Source: Mytilisepta virgata
Lineage: Eukaryota > Mollusca > Bivalvia > Mytilida > Mytilidae
DNA: 64,000 nt
Direction of reading: 5' to 3'
NCBI GenBank assembly: GCA_028015205.1
Contig: CM051512.1
Location: forward strand, 8,492,255-8,556,254
Shown: positions 21,195 to 32,999 of the stretch, one piece after another
Position numbering within the stretch: the stretch's first letter is position 1
Layout of the letters: every line of letters starts with the position of its first letter
Notes under the pieces: model-generated
Database searches by the model: none
The model's input: only the letters and a program-made list of their open reading frames with translations
What the model was told of the DNA's origin: nothing
Program-made: the position numbers and the translations under genes

Positions 21195-23055
21195 GAAAAA
21201 TTGCGGGCACATTTAATGGCTTATGGACTGGTATACCAACAGAGAAGACTGCGATAAAAGAAATCAAGAGAAATGGTGGTATTGTTGGTCTGACTCGACA
21301 ATGGTCAGCGTTGCTTCAATGGACGATTACCAGACAATTTTAGCACATTTTGCTTCTAACAAGAAGGATAGGTCTACTAAAAGTTCGACTGATTATGAGT
21401 CCGAACATGAGGAAAATTGACAGAAAGTGATGACACGCGACGAAGATCGTGTACTAAGCCATGATATAAAAGATTTCCAAAAAACATTGCAATGCGAAGA
21501 TCAGGGTCATCCACTGGCAAAAATCATTCATTGACGAAAATTTGACGTAAAAGGAAGTCGTGATTTCTATGTCCTGCTCACCAGATCTTAACTGAAAACA
21601 GGATCTTTAATGCCGATCAGGAGAATTGGTCAAGTCCTATATAAATCCGGAACTTGTCTTTCGGCGTGCTCTTTTTCTGGCCAATGTACGAGAAGATATT
21701 ACAGTAGAAAAAGTCTTAGAGTTTCCAGCTTGTCCCATTCCAACGGCTCTATTTCACGATGATGGGTCCATGCGTAAAGCTGCAAGTCTGATTTTGTCCA
21801 TGTCCCTTCATTATACCGGATGTGCCATGGGCAGCATGGCGGGTTTCGTGCAGGAAGCAGAGATTGCTTACTCTTCCGGAGCACCTGAGTCTACCCCCCG
21901 GTTTTTGGTGGGGTCCATGTTGTTCATATGTTTTTAGTTTTTAATTGTATTGTTTTGGTCTTGTTTCGTTGTTCTCCTGAGTTTGTCAGTTATTTCGATT
22001 TTCCCTCCTTCGAATATCCCTTTTGTATTTCTCGACTTTACTTGAAAGTGAAGGCTGCTAATCATTCATATTACAACCATGTAGTCCCATGAAATCAGTT
22101 TTGATCAGAGATGGTATGGGTATAATGTGACAGAGAAATGATATACAATGTCACAGGAAGTGTGAAGTCTCCCAGAACGGAAGACATTTTTAGTTTCGTC
22201 AAAGAATAAACAGAATTTGATAATTTTTTTACGCGAGTATGTGCGCCTTCACTTTCAAGAACTTGGATTAAATGACAACAACAGTTTATTTTGGCAGGTG
22301 TTTGTGTTAACCCAAAGGTTGTTAAGAGGTTTACATCCACTACTGTTGAGTTGTTCAGCACACAAGAAGAGGCAGACACGAGACTCATTCTGCGTTCAGT
22401 ATCAGCTGATAATCAGTTTGGGGTAGATGATGAACATGGTAGGATCGTGATTAAGTCCTCTGACATATGGAGTTTGCAAATCAATTGATCCACCGTGTGC
22501 CAGATATTATCAGCTGCTCATGCTCTTACCGGCTGTGAAACCACATCCTCCTATTTTGCATAGGTAAAAAATCAGTTTACAAGACTTTGTTGGCAAACCC
22601 TGAAATTTATTAGTCATTGGTAGATCTTGGTAGCACGGATGTGGACAGGGCCATAAAAGCGGGGAGTCGTCTCGTCGACCGAGAGGCAAATAGTACTTCT
22701 CACTTGGAGTTATATAGGCTAAGGGTTAAGTTGGCATCTTCCGAAGACGTTTAGTGCGTCTTCCCCTTCAGAGGCAGCATTTAGGCAGCACATCCTTCGT
22801 GCGTCGTTTCTAGTCTTTATTTGGCAAAATGCATGTCAGGCGAAGCCCCCACCAATATTGCCTCTAGAATACGGTTCACAACGGTCAAGTAATGTCCTTA
22901 TTAAGGACTTCGTCGAGGGTAAGATGTGTTCAGATTTTCTGAAAGACCTCATTTGTACCTGTAAAGTTAAAAATGTTTGTAGCGAGTCCTGTATCTGTTT
23001 TGGACAGAATGTTGCAGGTACCATTGATTGCAGTTGCTACAGAAACGAAGACTAG
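21195..23055 (+). pseudogene. Degenerate multidomain element-derived ORF (EEADTR / HALTGC / CXC-type)
   Basis: Ordered protein traces survive in changing frames: GLWTGIPTEKTAIKEIKRNG and GGIVGLTRQW (~21220-21310); INPELVFRRALFLANVRED and VLEFPACPIPTALFHDDGSM (~21640-21780); TQEEADTRLILRSV (~22365); AAHALTGCETTSSYFA (~22515); and a cysteine-rich end CTCKVKNVCSESCICFGQN (~22958-23015). I recall the combination EEADTR, HALTGCD and C-terminal CXC cysteines from a large family of repetitive element proteins in molluscs and cnidarians, but cannot name the superfamily. A family-B tail is inserted at 21775-22046. Stops and frameshifts make it non-functional. Confidence 0.5.
21775..22046 (+). mobile_element. 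Family-B retroelement 3' tail inserted in the degenerate ORF
   Basis: CCGGATGTGCCATGGGCAGC, then GATTGCTTACTCTTCCGGAG, CCCGGTTTTTGGTGGGGTCC, and the terminus GTATTTCTCGACTTTACTT. It interrupts the coding trace just after HDDGSM. A clear target duplication was not found. Confidence 0.7.
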
Positions 23056-23059
23056 AAAT

Positions 23060-24090
23060 GCACTTATCCTAGGGTAAGCTTAAAGAACGATGACGATTAG
23101 TTTGTTGTAAATGATATTAGTTCTTTGTCGTAATTTCCGTCTCAAATACGCAATCTTTCAGCACTGATGTCTGCAAGAATGCCTGTACAAGACTTGTACT
23201 TACAGAGGGTGGAGGTGGTGTAGTAATTGTAGTTTCCACTGATATGAATACTCGTTTTTTACATGCGTAACAAATATGATTTAATGGTATATGTTTGATA
23301 CCTAATTTTTGATTAACAAGTTTGTAAATAATCTGCTAGAAAATGAAGTCTCAATATTGCATTTCGGGGCAGTTTCATCGTCCATGTTTTTCTATCGATT
23401 GTTGTTATCTACAATAATTGGTAAAAATTGATCAGATACCTTCATAGCCAATGTAAATTATACGATTAATACCTGACTTGAACTTCCGGTTTAAATTAGG
23501 AGACTGCCAATTTTGACTGAAGAGAACAAGGGGCATAATTTAACATCTGTCATTGGTTTTTTCCCTTGATTGTTTTCAATTTCTTAGATTAAGATATCTG
23601 AGATTTAACAGGAAAGAGAAATTACTGAAAAGTTTTGCTTGTTTGCCCAGATATACAGCGAAACCATTGAAATTGTCAGAACAGTTGATTATGACTTTTT
23701 GACCCTTAACGTTTAATCTCGGAAATTTGCACAACTTGTAAACTTTACGACCAGCCGAAATTGAAGGCTCATACTATTATCTTCATGAAAAGGTGAACAT
23801 TAGCCGTGGGTTAGGGTGGTTGACTAAACTCAGGAATTGGCTATTGATGTCACTGCACTATAAATACTTTTCAAAACAAAAATTGTATAGCAAAGAGTTT
23901 TTGATGAGTTAAAAATTTCTGATGACCATTCTTGTTTGAACTGACAGTCCTTCATTATGTTTTTTTTATATTTTTGTTGATTAGGAAACACAAAGGATGC
24001 ACGAATTTGTTTTGGCAAATGCTCTCAATGATTATATATTTTTCTAGTTTGATATCAAATGGCAAAATATTATTATCCGATATATAGACA
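23060..24090. other. 3' flank of the membrane C-type lectin gene; no other gene seen
   Basis: AT-rich intergenic sequence with no recognisable exon or repeat. Confidence 0.4.
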
Positions 24091-24095
24091 TGTGT

Positions 24096-25204
24096 TTACT
24101 CATATATAATTTTTTGACAGATGTAACTACGGTTATGGAAACAGCCGAGATCATTCCATTGGAGTCCCAGGCTGTCGTGGATGTCCAAACAATTCTCTTC
24201 ACGTCCCCCATTTGGTTCCAAAGATGCTACATGCCAGTCTGTCACTGTGATCGGATCTCTGTTTGAGGCCCATACCCAGTTCCCTTCGTCATATTCATCG
24301 GTACCTCCGATCCAAAATGCTGCAATAGTTCAGAATATATGGTATATTTCAGTATGTATAGGATATATAGTTAGTTTTAATGGCACTAATATGTTATTAT
24401 AATCTGCTTTACAATGTTTGAAAAAAACACATATTTGTTCGCAAAATATTCAGCTACAGTTAAAGGTGTTTTTTTTTGTCCTCTTTTCAAAATCAGCAAT
24501 ATATTTTATTCAGAATTGTTTGGCGGACAAGGACCTTTAATAAGAGTCAATCTTGAATTTTTGTATTAACAGTTTTCTAAAAGCCAAGTGTTATCCTTGG
24601 TCCCTTCATTGTTATCCCATTTCATAGTGAGGTTCGTGTATCAAATTCATTATCTTACATCTAAGTCCATGTTGTAAAGTTGCTTGTTGTCGAAGAAAAT
24701 TAATCTGTTGTTTGGTCCTTGGTTCAGCTAAAATTCCCTCCAGATCGTTGCATTTGAACTGAAATTACATAGCAATTGTATGATTTGTTTCATTGTATAA
24801 AGTGATCCCGAAAAAGTTACGTTTTGACAAGAAGTTAGGTAATGCCAAGATTGATTTCCTATTTAGAAAACAGGAACAAATCAGTAAGTAAAACATCTGG
24901 AATTTGCGGAAGACGAAAAGGTTAAAATAAAATTATAATGTAAAGACAAAATACGACGTAAAAAACGATATCCAATATAAAAAATCACGTTCAATACATA
25001 AAGATTTATTACATGGCATTTTTTTTTTGTATCAGATGCTTTATCAGCCCTAAGGTCATGATATCAGCACGAGAGCCGACAGATTTGAATAAACTCAAAT
25101 CTGTACTCATTGGAGTCCGAAAATCAAAGAATCATTTTCCAAGCTAATCAGAAGAGAAATACGCGAAAGATGATTTTAAAACGGTGTTACAAAATCAGCC
25201 TTTT

Positions 25205-25250
<46 letters not shown>

Positions 25251-27408
25251 CGTTAAGTGGGATTGTTTTATTTAACATATCAGCCATCTTGTAATTTTGC
25301 TGTGTGTTGCATTATCAATCAATGTCATTCCGTACTGGAAATAAATAAACTAATAATCTTAGTAATGAACAAACACTTATTCATTTACTCAGCAATGAAG
25401 ATAGTCCGGTCTAGTAAGCTTTTGTAAAATTTATTTGAGACCACAGTTAGCTGTAGTTTATTTAATTTTGTATGAGCTAATGATTATGTTTTGTGTATAT
25501 TTTTTCTTCTATCAATCGTTGCTCATATCTCCATATATTTGTACTCTCTTCCCCCTTGTTGGCCCCTGATTTGGCAATACAATATGTCACGTTATTCTTC
25601 CTCATCAGGAGTGTTCCCCACCGAAATGTTAAAAGTCAAAAAAGTAATCTAAAACATTGTAAATAACCAAATTGTACAATGATGTATTTGGTAAACTAAC
25701 AATTGCATTTTGCCAGTCTTCCCTCTCGCTTTTTGAACTAAAGTAGTAACAAAAACCTGCTCCTTCTGTCCATTCGTCATTACATACCGCACCTATGTAA
25801 GCAAAATAAGATAAGTTTATGCATAAATAGAGCTGTATACAAAATACGCAGTAACCAGCTTTAACGGAAAGTGCAAATAATGTGTCCTCGTTAACGCAAC
25901 TAACGGGGCAATCGGATGCCTTTCCGATTTACATTCACTCTACCATGGGGGCATATTATAGGAAAATTGATAGCTATAGTAAACGTACGTTAGATTATTC
26001 AGTCGAATTAAGCGTCTACTTTTATACGTCACGTTCATAACTCCATTATGAGATACAATTAATCACTTTATATAGGTCTTACATGGTAAACATTATCTGA
26101 CTATGACAATCACAGTTTACAATTAAAACAAGCACATTGTGACCTTTTTGTCAATATTATGTATGATCCAGCTAGTTTAATATTTTTAGCTAGCTGTCAC
26201 TTCGTTTGGTAAAAATAATATTGCATGGTTTTTTGTAGTTCGGAAAAGGTAAGAAGATCGTGCAGTAGTCTTGGTTAAAACCATTCACTGCGAAGTGACT
26301 TTACCAAGTCAGACTATCCTTATCATCTGTTGATTATGTTTGTGTTTTGGTTCTCTTTAAAGTTGTCTCTACCAGTGTTTCTGTATACATAATTGGTATT
26401 AATTAATGCAGGTCTTTATGCCATTTTATCATATATTTATATGTTTCGTCAAAGATAAATAATTCAAAATCCAAAACTTTACGAAAATGAAAATGTGCAA
26501 TTACTAAGTGTATTAGCCAATCATCTCGTGAATAAAATAGTTATATCGTTTGCATATGGCGTCTACTTTTCTCAGCTTATCTGATTTTCAATGGAATGCG
26601 TCAGTTACCCTGACTTTCGACAAAAAGGATTAATACTGTAACAAACCTTCGTAACCAGAGTTTTATCAGGGATAAGTTGATGCCATCATTTAGAAAATTT
26701 TACGGTCGTCATCACGAATTAATTGACCGTTACGGTGATCCTATATCTAAGATGACGTTGGACCTATTCCCACTGTCGTAACATTTTATGTGCCTCTATC
26801 GATTTGTGAATTCCACCGAATTGACTTTGTTGAACTTCACTACGGATGCCGTATACGGAGCAGGAACTGCTTACCCTTCCGGAGCATCTGGGTTCACGCC
26901 TGGTTTTTATAGGAGTTCGTGTTGGTCATTGTTTTTTAGTTTTCTGTGTTTATTTGTTGTGCTTGTGGTTGTTCATTTGTCTTCCCGGGTTTCTCTGTCC
27001 AATGGATTACGTTTTTTTTTTTATTTACTCCTTACATTGTATGTATATTTTGAAAGAAGTAATTAATTCTCTTTTATATACTCAAAAAGTACCTTTGGTA
27101 TTATTAGAATTATTTGAACAAATGTTGTTCATTGATACAGTATTCGTAGATAATGTGTTCTTTGTTATTAGGACTGTTACTGGGACAGTTAAAACTACAG
27201 TAAATATTGTGGAAAGAAGAACTGCCAATATTATTTGTTTGTCACATCGATACTTTGCTGACTGTATTAGTGAATAGATGGATATATCTTTTGACTTAGA
27301 GTTGCCAAGATTTTTCACTTCTATGCTGTCGTATACATGCTGAATATCGCCGTGGTCTCCAATTGACGTAAAGTAAATATTATTTGTAGTTTTTCTATCT
27401 CGGTCCAT
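24096..27408 (-). CDS. Type II transmembrane C-type lectin (four exons)
   Basis: Predicted membrane receptor with one extracellular C-type lectin domain. Exons: 27093-27408, 25701-25792, 24659-24758, 24096-24319; 732 nt in total, 243 aa, intron phases 1, 0, 1. Cytoplasmic residues 1-58 hold tyrosine motifs Y26DSI and S43IYSLI; the membrane segment is ~59-82; the short N-rich stalk has C97 and sequons. CTLD: C109, C120 (CYYF), C139, then WIGGTDE (172-178), EPN (204-206), C213, WND (224-226), C229, C237. EPN with WND predicts a calcium-dependent mannose-type sugar site. Donors are GTACTT (weak), GTTAGT and GTAAGA; acceptors are CATAG, TTTCAG and GCAG. The 5' UTR probably continues past a CTTCAG acceptor just above 27408. 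The exon 1 link is inferred from phase, strand and distance. The secreted paralogue is at 49837-54002. Confidence 0.8.
25211..25249. repeat. (TA)n microsatellite
   Basis: About 19 uninterrupted TA repeats within intron 2 of the membrane C-type lectin gene. Confidence 0.95.
26305..26425 (+). repeat. Dispersed repeat family F
   Basis: CAGACTATCCTTATC, TGTTTGTGTTTTGGTTCTCT and ATAATTGGTATTAATTAATG match the copy at 15566-15695 with substitutions. It lies in intron 1 of the membrane lectin gene. Confidence 0.4.
26545..27040 (+). mobile_element. Family-A retroelement 3' end in lectin intron 1
   Basis: Encodes the C-terminal region from the AYGVYFSQL-like block (26555-26580), through FIRDKLMPSFRKFYGRHHEL to TAA, followed by the complete tail with the core ACTGCTTACCCTTCCGGAGC. 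It ends about 50 bp from exon 1 of the membrane lectin, in antisense orientation. The 143-codon plus-strand frame at 26846-27277 runs from this tail into antisense exon 1 and is not a gene. Confidence 0.75.
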
Positions 27409-27409
27409 G

Positions 27410-27990
27410 TTTCTCTGAAGTTACAAAAGAAGCGTGAAAGTAGTATTACTGATTTTTTTTAAATTTCAATAAAGAATAAATAAATTGAACATATTTAACG
27501 TACTAAAAAAGGAACATTCGTACAATAAAGTACAATTTATAATGCTATTAAGAAATACGGGATTCACAGGGATATAAGGCCAGGATTATAATAATAATAT
27601 TATCATATCCGCAAAATGTATATAACGTTTATTTTGTAAAAACAAACTCTCCGGGTATTTAATATAATTCAACAAAAATACCTTAAATACTATAATTCAA
27701 TAACAATTTGACAAAACAGTAGAGAAAGTCCATTACTTTGAGATCCAAGGAAAAGACGAGAATGGAACACATCAACAAACGACACAACGATACACTTGTA
27801 AACATGTGTAACTAAAAGAATAAAATCTAAACAAAAGCAGAACAAGACAGCACAGAAACAAAAGTACTAAACCGGGAGTTAATTTATCTCATTCTTATAA
27901 TTCACTCAACCCAAATAATGAGGTTATGTAAGTTTTAATTGAAATACATTCTATTAAGATCACGGGTTTAATTGGTTATTACTGTATAGT
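27410..27990. other. 5' flank of the membrane C-type lectin; repeat fragment
   Basis: Probably contains the promoter, but no TATA box or first UTR exon was fixed. At 27725-27870 A-rich text resembles inverted family G. Confidence 0.35.
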
Positions 27991-28241
27991 GTTTGTTTGT
28001 TCGTTTAGTCAGGGTTTTACGCCGTTTTCGGTGCATTTGGCTATTTCGCGGCGTCTAGTTTTTCATTGGTGAAGTACACCGGAGTACAAGGAGAGAACCA
28101 TTTACCTTCGGTAGAAAAATTGGCAATCCGTGTCAATTAAGGTCGGAGTCGAACACACCCCGCCACAGCCTCAGTGTTGACTGGGGAGTGACTATTAGTA
28201 GTTATGACGAACCAGCTAGACCACTCATCCACCGAGGCCCC
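27991..28241 (-). repeat. tRNA-derived SINE
   Basis: On the minus strand it starts GGGGCCTCGGTGGATGAGTGG (A-box region, slightly decayed) and continues to ACGGATTGCCAATTTTTCTAC and a tail at GTTTGTTTGTT (plus-strand reading). It matches the SINE within each 749-bp unit at 40605-45107. The B box region is partly decayed (GGAGTCGAACACACC on the plus strand). Confidence 0.7.
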
Positions 28242-28399
28242 TTTACTGTATTTCCAACCTGTCTAATTAGCAGTTAGCATGATATGAATTACTCACAATT
28301 TACAATGTTCATCTTACACGCTTCACTCCCTCTCTGTAATTTCATGTTGAAATACAGATGTTTTATAAACAAATATATATTGACATATATACTGTACTA

Positions 28400-29048
28400 T
28401 TTATGTATGAAACAGAAAAGGAAAGTTGAAGTCATCACGTTTTTCATAAACTTTTGTCTTCAAATGTCCCTCATAGTCTATTTCAAGAAACAAAACCAAA
28501 TATGAAGCCGACTGTGGTGTATCTGTAGTATCCTTAATTTCAAGCTCACTGGGGTACACAAGATGTAGAAGGTTTTGAATTTGTCGTTGTTTAACGACAA
28601 CACATCATCTTTATAACGAAACGTGAAATTAAAGTATTGGGCTAGTTTCTTTTTGTTTTCACGTAGTAACCCTTGAATGAAGTCCGCTTCATATGAGTAC
28701 AAAAACAGATCGGCGAGGAGAGGAGCACAGTTGGAATGCCGATTGTTTGTTGAAAAATTAGACCGCCAAATTCAACGAATATGTTGTCTATGAGAAAATC
28801 TAAAATGTTTGTAATTTCATCTTCAGAATACTTTTTGTCAGAATCAGATTGGTTCTTCACGAAATAAGCATTTTCTCTACCTAGAACAAGAAATTTATAC
28901 CCGCGTGTCCTATTTTTCTTGAAAAAACATTGATGAACTAGTTAATTGAGAATGTGGTATGGTAGTGTAGAGTGTAGATAAGTCGAATGTTTTTATGCAG
29001 TTGCATGTAGCCAAAGATTTTGATTTTAGATATTGAAGTAAATTTTTG
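28400..29048 (-). pseudogene. Family-A reverse transcriptase, 3' half of a copy split by an insertion
   Basis: Minus strand: a RYKDDVLSLNNDKFK-type active site (YIDD decayed to YKDD), LDFLIDNIFVEFGGLIFQQT, and a VKNQSDSDKKYSEDE block. The element was cut at a TTG at 29046-29048 and resumes at 34579. It lacks the 3' tail. Confidence 0.7.
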
Positions 29049-29706
29049 GGACCGTATTCACAAAGGTAGTTTAAATTTAATCTGAGTTTTAAAAGTTCTT
29101 AAACGGGGTTTAAAAATAAACTTTATTCAGGAAACTGTTTTAAAATAAACTTGGTTTAAACCGGGTATAAAATAGCCTAAAACCTGTTTTAAATTAAAGT
29201 TGCAACAAGCCGGTTTAAATCTTGGTTTAAAGCTAAAAGCAAGATATATTTTCCAAATATATTCCGCTATATATATCATTTACAAAAGTTCTGTTTTGGA
29301 TATACATTTTTGAAAAATAGAAAATGACGCTATTTTAAATTGTAAGTACAAGAAAATGTGTCTTTGTAGATTTAAGTATATATTATATACGCTTATATGC
29401 TCATTTCTTTGTCTATTTATATCTGTCGTTATCAGGTTGCATTGTTTTATTTATGTATAACTATGATTTTAAATGTCTTATTGCACCGGTGATCTTGAAT
29501 GGATGGTGGTCTACAGTTGCAATTCTTTTAGATTGGCTCATTTCTTACATAAGGTTTGGTCGAAGAAATTGAAAATATCCTACAGTTTTCTCTTTTTTTG
29601 TCAGTATGTGAAGCTAATATAAGCGTTATACATTGGAATATGAAATAAAAACATGAAAAAGCAAACGATTTGTTTGCTATAGCCTTTTTAATCTGAATCG
29701 TACTTT

Positions 29707-29985
29707 TTACATAGGATCACAACCGCGAAATTGCGGGTACGAAGTTATCGATTGGTAAAAACCTATTCGACCCGTTCTTTCATCTAACATAACTTTCATC
29801 CACCCTTTTGAACACAAAAAAGTTTCGTTTATCTCCGCCGCCGGACATGAAGAGCGGAAAGAAAATTCAGAGTTTGGCGATGGGTAGGACTGTAATCCGA
29901 ACAATTGTTTCCCGTTTATTCCCCCAAATAACCCAAAACAGGTCTTCAAACGCGGTGACGAACAACTACACTGTGCGATGATCAT
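29707..29985 (-). CDS. Hypothetical cysteine-containing ORF, 92 aa
   Basis: An open frame from ATG 29985 to a stop at 29707, more GC-rich than its surroundings. It reads MIIAQCSCSSPRLKTCFG near the start and contains CSKGWMKVMLDERTGRIG and an end FRGCDPM. Five or six cysteines, no signal peptide and no membrane segment. I do not recognise it. It lies inside the 5.53-kb inserted element, so it may be an exon of an element gene or captured host sequence. It could also be chance. Confidence 0.25.
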   Translation of the reverse strand: MIIAQCSCSSPRLKTCFGLFGGINGKQLFGLQSYPSPNSEFSFRSSCPAAEINETFLCSKGWMKVMLDERTGRIGFYQSITSYPQFRGCDPM

Positions 29986-30489
29986 TTATGTTTATCTACT
30001 CAAAAGAAGAAAATTATGAATATAGAATATGGAAAAAGTCGAATATCCAACAATAACGATCGAATTCTGTAACAATCATCGATATTTATCCTACAGTTTG
30101 GTGACAAACTAATATTTTCACATATTTCAGATGATATAACAATATTTTGGGGTCACCTTCCTCGACTTTTATCGGGTGTTAAAACTTACAATAAGGTACT
30201 AATTTTTATGAATATTTGTACAACGTCATGACATCGTTAGCAGAACGTTTACGCATTTCCGATTACTGTTCAAGGCCGAGCTGTTTACCTTGCTGACCAA
30301 GTATTTTGTTTCTAACTTTTTAATATGTCCTGCCAACGAAAGTTGCGGAACGTATAGATTTTTGGTCTGTGCTGTAGTTTGTTGGACCATCCGTACGTCC
30401 GTCCTACCTCACGTTAAGGTTTGCGTTGAAGTTTTTTCATATGAAAATGGGGTCACATCATTTTGTGTCGCCTGCGGAACGCATGGTCG

Positions 30490-30570
30490 ACACATATGGA
30501 TCACTATCCGTCGTCTTGCGTCTTGCGGCGTCTTACGTCGTCTTACGTCTTGCGTCTTGCGTCGTCACAC
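30490..30570 (+). repeat. Short tandem CGTCTTGCGTCTTACGT repeat
   Basis: Irregular repeats of GTCTTGC and GTCTTAC just before the 160-bp tandem block. The overlapping frames at 30290-30638 are translations of this repeat. Confidence 0.75.
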
Positions 30571-30584
30571 TTTTCTTCTATCCT

Positions 30585-31650
30585 CAACTGCTCGTAAACC
30601 GCTCAAAGGAATTTGATGAAACTTTCTCTGTCCATTAACCTTAATGCACAGGTGTGCATATATATTAAAATTTTTAGAAAATTTCAAATTTTTTTTGGTA
30701 AAAATTGACATATTTGCAAAAAATGGGGGCAAATCTTCTATCCTATGCACACCTGTGCATTAACCTTAATGCACAGGTGTGCATATATATTTTATTTTTA
30801 AAAATTTTAATTTTTTTTTGTAAAACTTGACATTTTTGAAAAAAAGGGGGGTTTCAAACTTCTATCCTCAACTACTCCATAACTGCTCAAAGGAATTAAA
30901 TGAAACTTTCTCTGTGCATTAACCTTAATGCAAAGGTGTGCATATATATTTCATTTTGAGAAAACTTTAAATTTTTGGGGTAAAAATTGACATTTTTGCG
31001 AAAAAAAGGGGGGGGGGGGCAAAACTTCTATCCTCAGGCTCAACTACTCTTATAACTGCTCCAAGGAATTTGATTAAACTTTCTCTGTGCATTAACCTTA
31101 ATGCAAAGGTGTGGATGTATATTTCATTTTTAGAAAATTAAAAAAAATTTTTGGTAAAAATTAACATTTTGGAAAAAAGGGGGGGTCAAAACTTCTATCC
31201 TCAACTACTCCATAACCGCTCAAAGGAATTTGAGGAAACTTTCTCTGTGCATTAACCTTAATGTACAGGTGTGCATATATATTTCATTTTTAGAAAATTT
31301 TAAATTTTTTTGGGTAAAAATTAACATTTTTGAAAAAAAGGGGGGGGGTTAAAACTTCTATCCTCAACTACTCTATAACCACTCAAAGGAATTTGATTAA
31401 ACTTTCTCTGTGCATTAACCTTAATGCACAGGTGTGCATATATATTTCATTTTTAAAAAATTTAAATTTTTTTGGGTAAAAATTGACATTTTTGAAAAAA
31501 AGGGAGGTTCAAAACTTCTATCCTCAACTACTCCATAACGGCTCACAGCAATTTGATGATACTTTCTCTGTGCATTAACTTTAATGCAAAGGTGTGCATA
31601 TATATTTCATTTTTAGAAAATTTTAATATCTTTTGTAAAAATTGACGTCC
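30585..31650. repeat. Tandem repeat, ~160-bp unit, about seven copies
   Basis: TTAACCTTAATGCACAGGTG (or close variants) recurs at about 30637, 30761, 30919, 31091, 31252, 31417 and 31576, giving spacings of 124-172 bp. Each unit has CTTCTATCCTCAACTACTC, CTCAAAGGAATTTGATGAAA, GTGCATATATATTTCATTTT and a purine run ending in 3-10 G. The first interval is shorter by deletion. Confidence 0.85.
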
Positions 31651-31921
31651 TCAGGCGACACATGTCTTCCTTGGAAGACTCACACATTTTTGAACTATGT
31701 ACACATTTACATCATGATATGAACTTTCTGAAATAGGTGGAACATATAGATTCTACAACGATAACCAGTAAAGTTGATTATGAAATTTATCAACTGGAGA
31801 TAATTAAATTTTCATTTTTAAACTGCGAGGCTTGTTTTGATTATGGAGAGTGGATAAATTTCATAATTAACGCGTCAAAAGTTTTAGAATCTTTTTCTCT
31901 AATGAAAATGTAAAACTTCGA

Positions 31922-32060
31922 GAGATCTTCGGAAGGTTTGTTGGCGGGAAATTTCACGAGCAATTAACTAACGTGTGTTGAATCAAAATGTATCAAACGG
32001 GTCAAGAGATGTATGAATGTCCACAGAGAAATTAGTGTTATCCTGACACATGTTCTTGAT
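31922..32060 (-). repeat. Coding-like dispersed repeat (copy 1)
   Basis: Aligns with 62363-62500 by eye (shared GGAAATTTCACGAG, TCAAACGG.TCAAGAGATGTAT). On the minus strand both translate to related peptides around FIHLL.RL. Family unknown. Confidence 0.4.
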
Positions 32061-32064
32061 TTCT

Positions 32065-32990
32065 TACCGTGTTTCCTGTTATTGGTTTCTTTTTGTTGTA
32101 AGATCATGCACTAGACACCTGCTTACATTGATAATGTTACTCACATTACTGTCAAATACTTATTATTCGTCGTACACCAATTTTCGTGGATTTCGTGGAC
32201 AACGCAATCCACGAATTTAAAAATAAAACGAAATATATATTTTCAATCATTTTATCAAGAGGAAATCACAAAACAAAAAACAAAAAACTCGAGGTCCTTT
32301 CTAAGAATGCAATCGCATCGTTTGATCTTTAGTAAATATATCTCAAACGGATGAGGATGAATAACAATGTTGACAGGGAGGAAGATTTTAGTTTGCTACA
32401 GGAAGAGATTTAATTTAGCTTAGATAAAATATTGAAAATAAATATATTCTCCAATATGATGCAAACAATGTCATAGTAAAGTTAGTAAAGTATTTATAAG
32501 GTTTTAATAATTAATCTAGTTAATAACTAATTTCTTTGTTTTTTTTTTTATCTTTGGCAGCAATTATTGTTCTGACACCATTTTGTTATGAAAAAAGCGT
32601 CTAATGGATATTAGTTATGATGATAACGATATCGTTGATTGGGGTGTCTTATGTCATTTTCTTTTGTCCCGCACCGTTTATTTGAGATCACGAATCCTAG
32701 CAGATTTAACATCATTTCTCCTAAGGCAGGAGGGACCATACTTGTAGATAATTGTACTGAACCTAATGTATAGCATCTCTTCGCGAATTCAAAAATGTTG
32801 TCCTAGAAAAATTTATATTTGTAATTGAACACATTACTTTGAACTTTGAGGATTTAAACTTCTGCTTTTGTGGAAATAAAAAAAATCCAAGTACGTTACC
32901 GTCAGAAAAATGGATGGGTGGAAAATATGCAGCTTTTCTTTGAATATATTTCTAACTGAGGGAAAACAATTAGATTAGAAACCTTGGATT
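32065..32990. other. Interior of the 5.53-kb insertion; no gene seen
   Basis: AT-rich, with no conserved frame or repeat recognised. Confidence 0.4.
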
Positions 32991-32999
32991 GACATGATT

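Noticed and set aside
26846..27277. 143-codon plus-strand frame
   Set aside because: It runs from a family-A tail into the antisense of the membrane lectin exon 1. No independent coding evidence.
30290..30638. 108- and 70-codon plus-strand frames
   Set aside because: Open because of the CGTCTTGCGTCTTACGT repeat; no homology or splice context.
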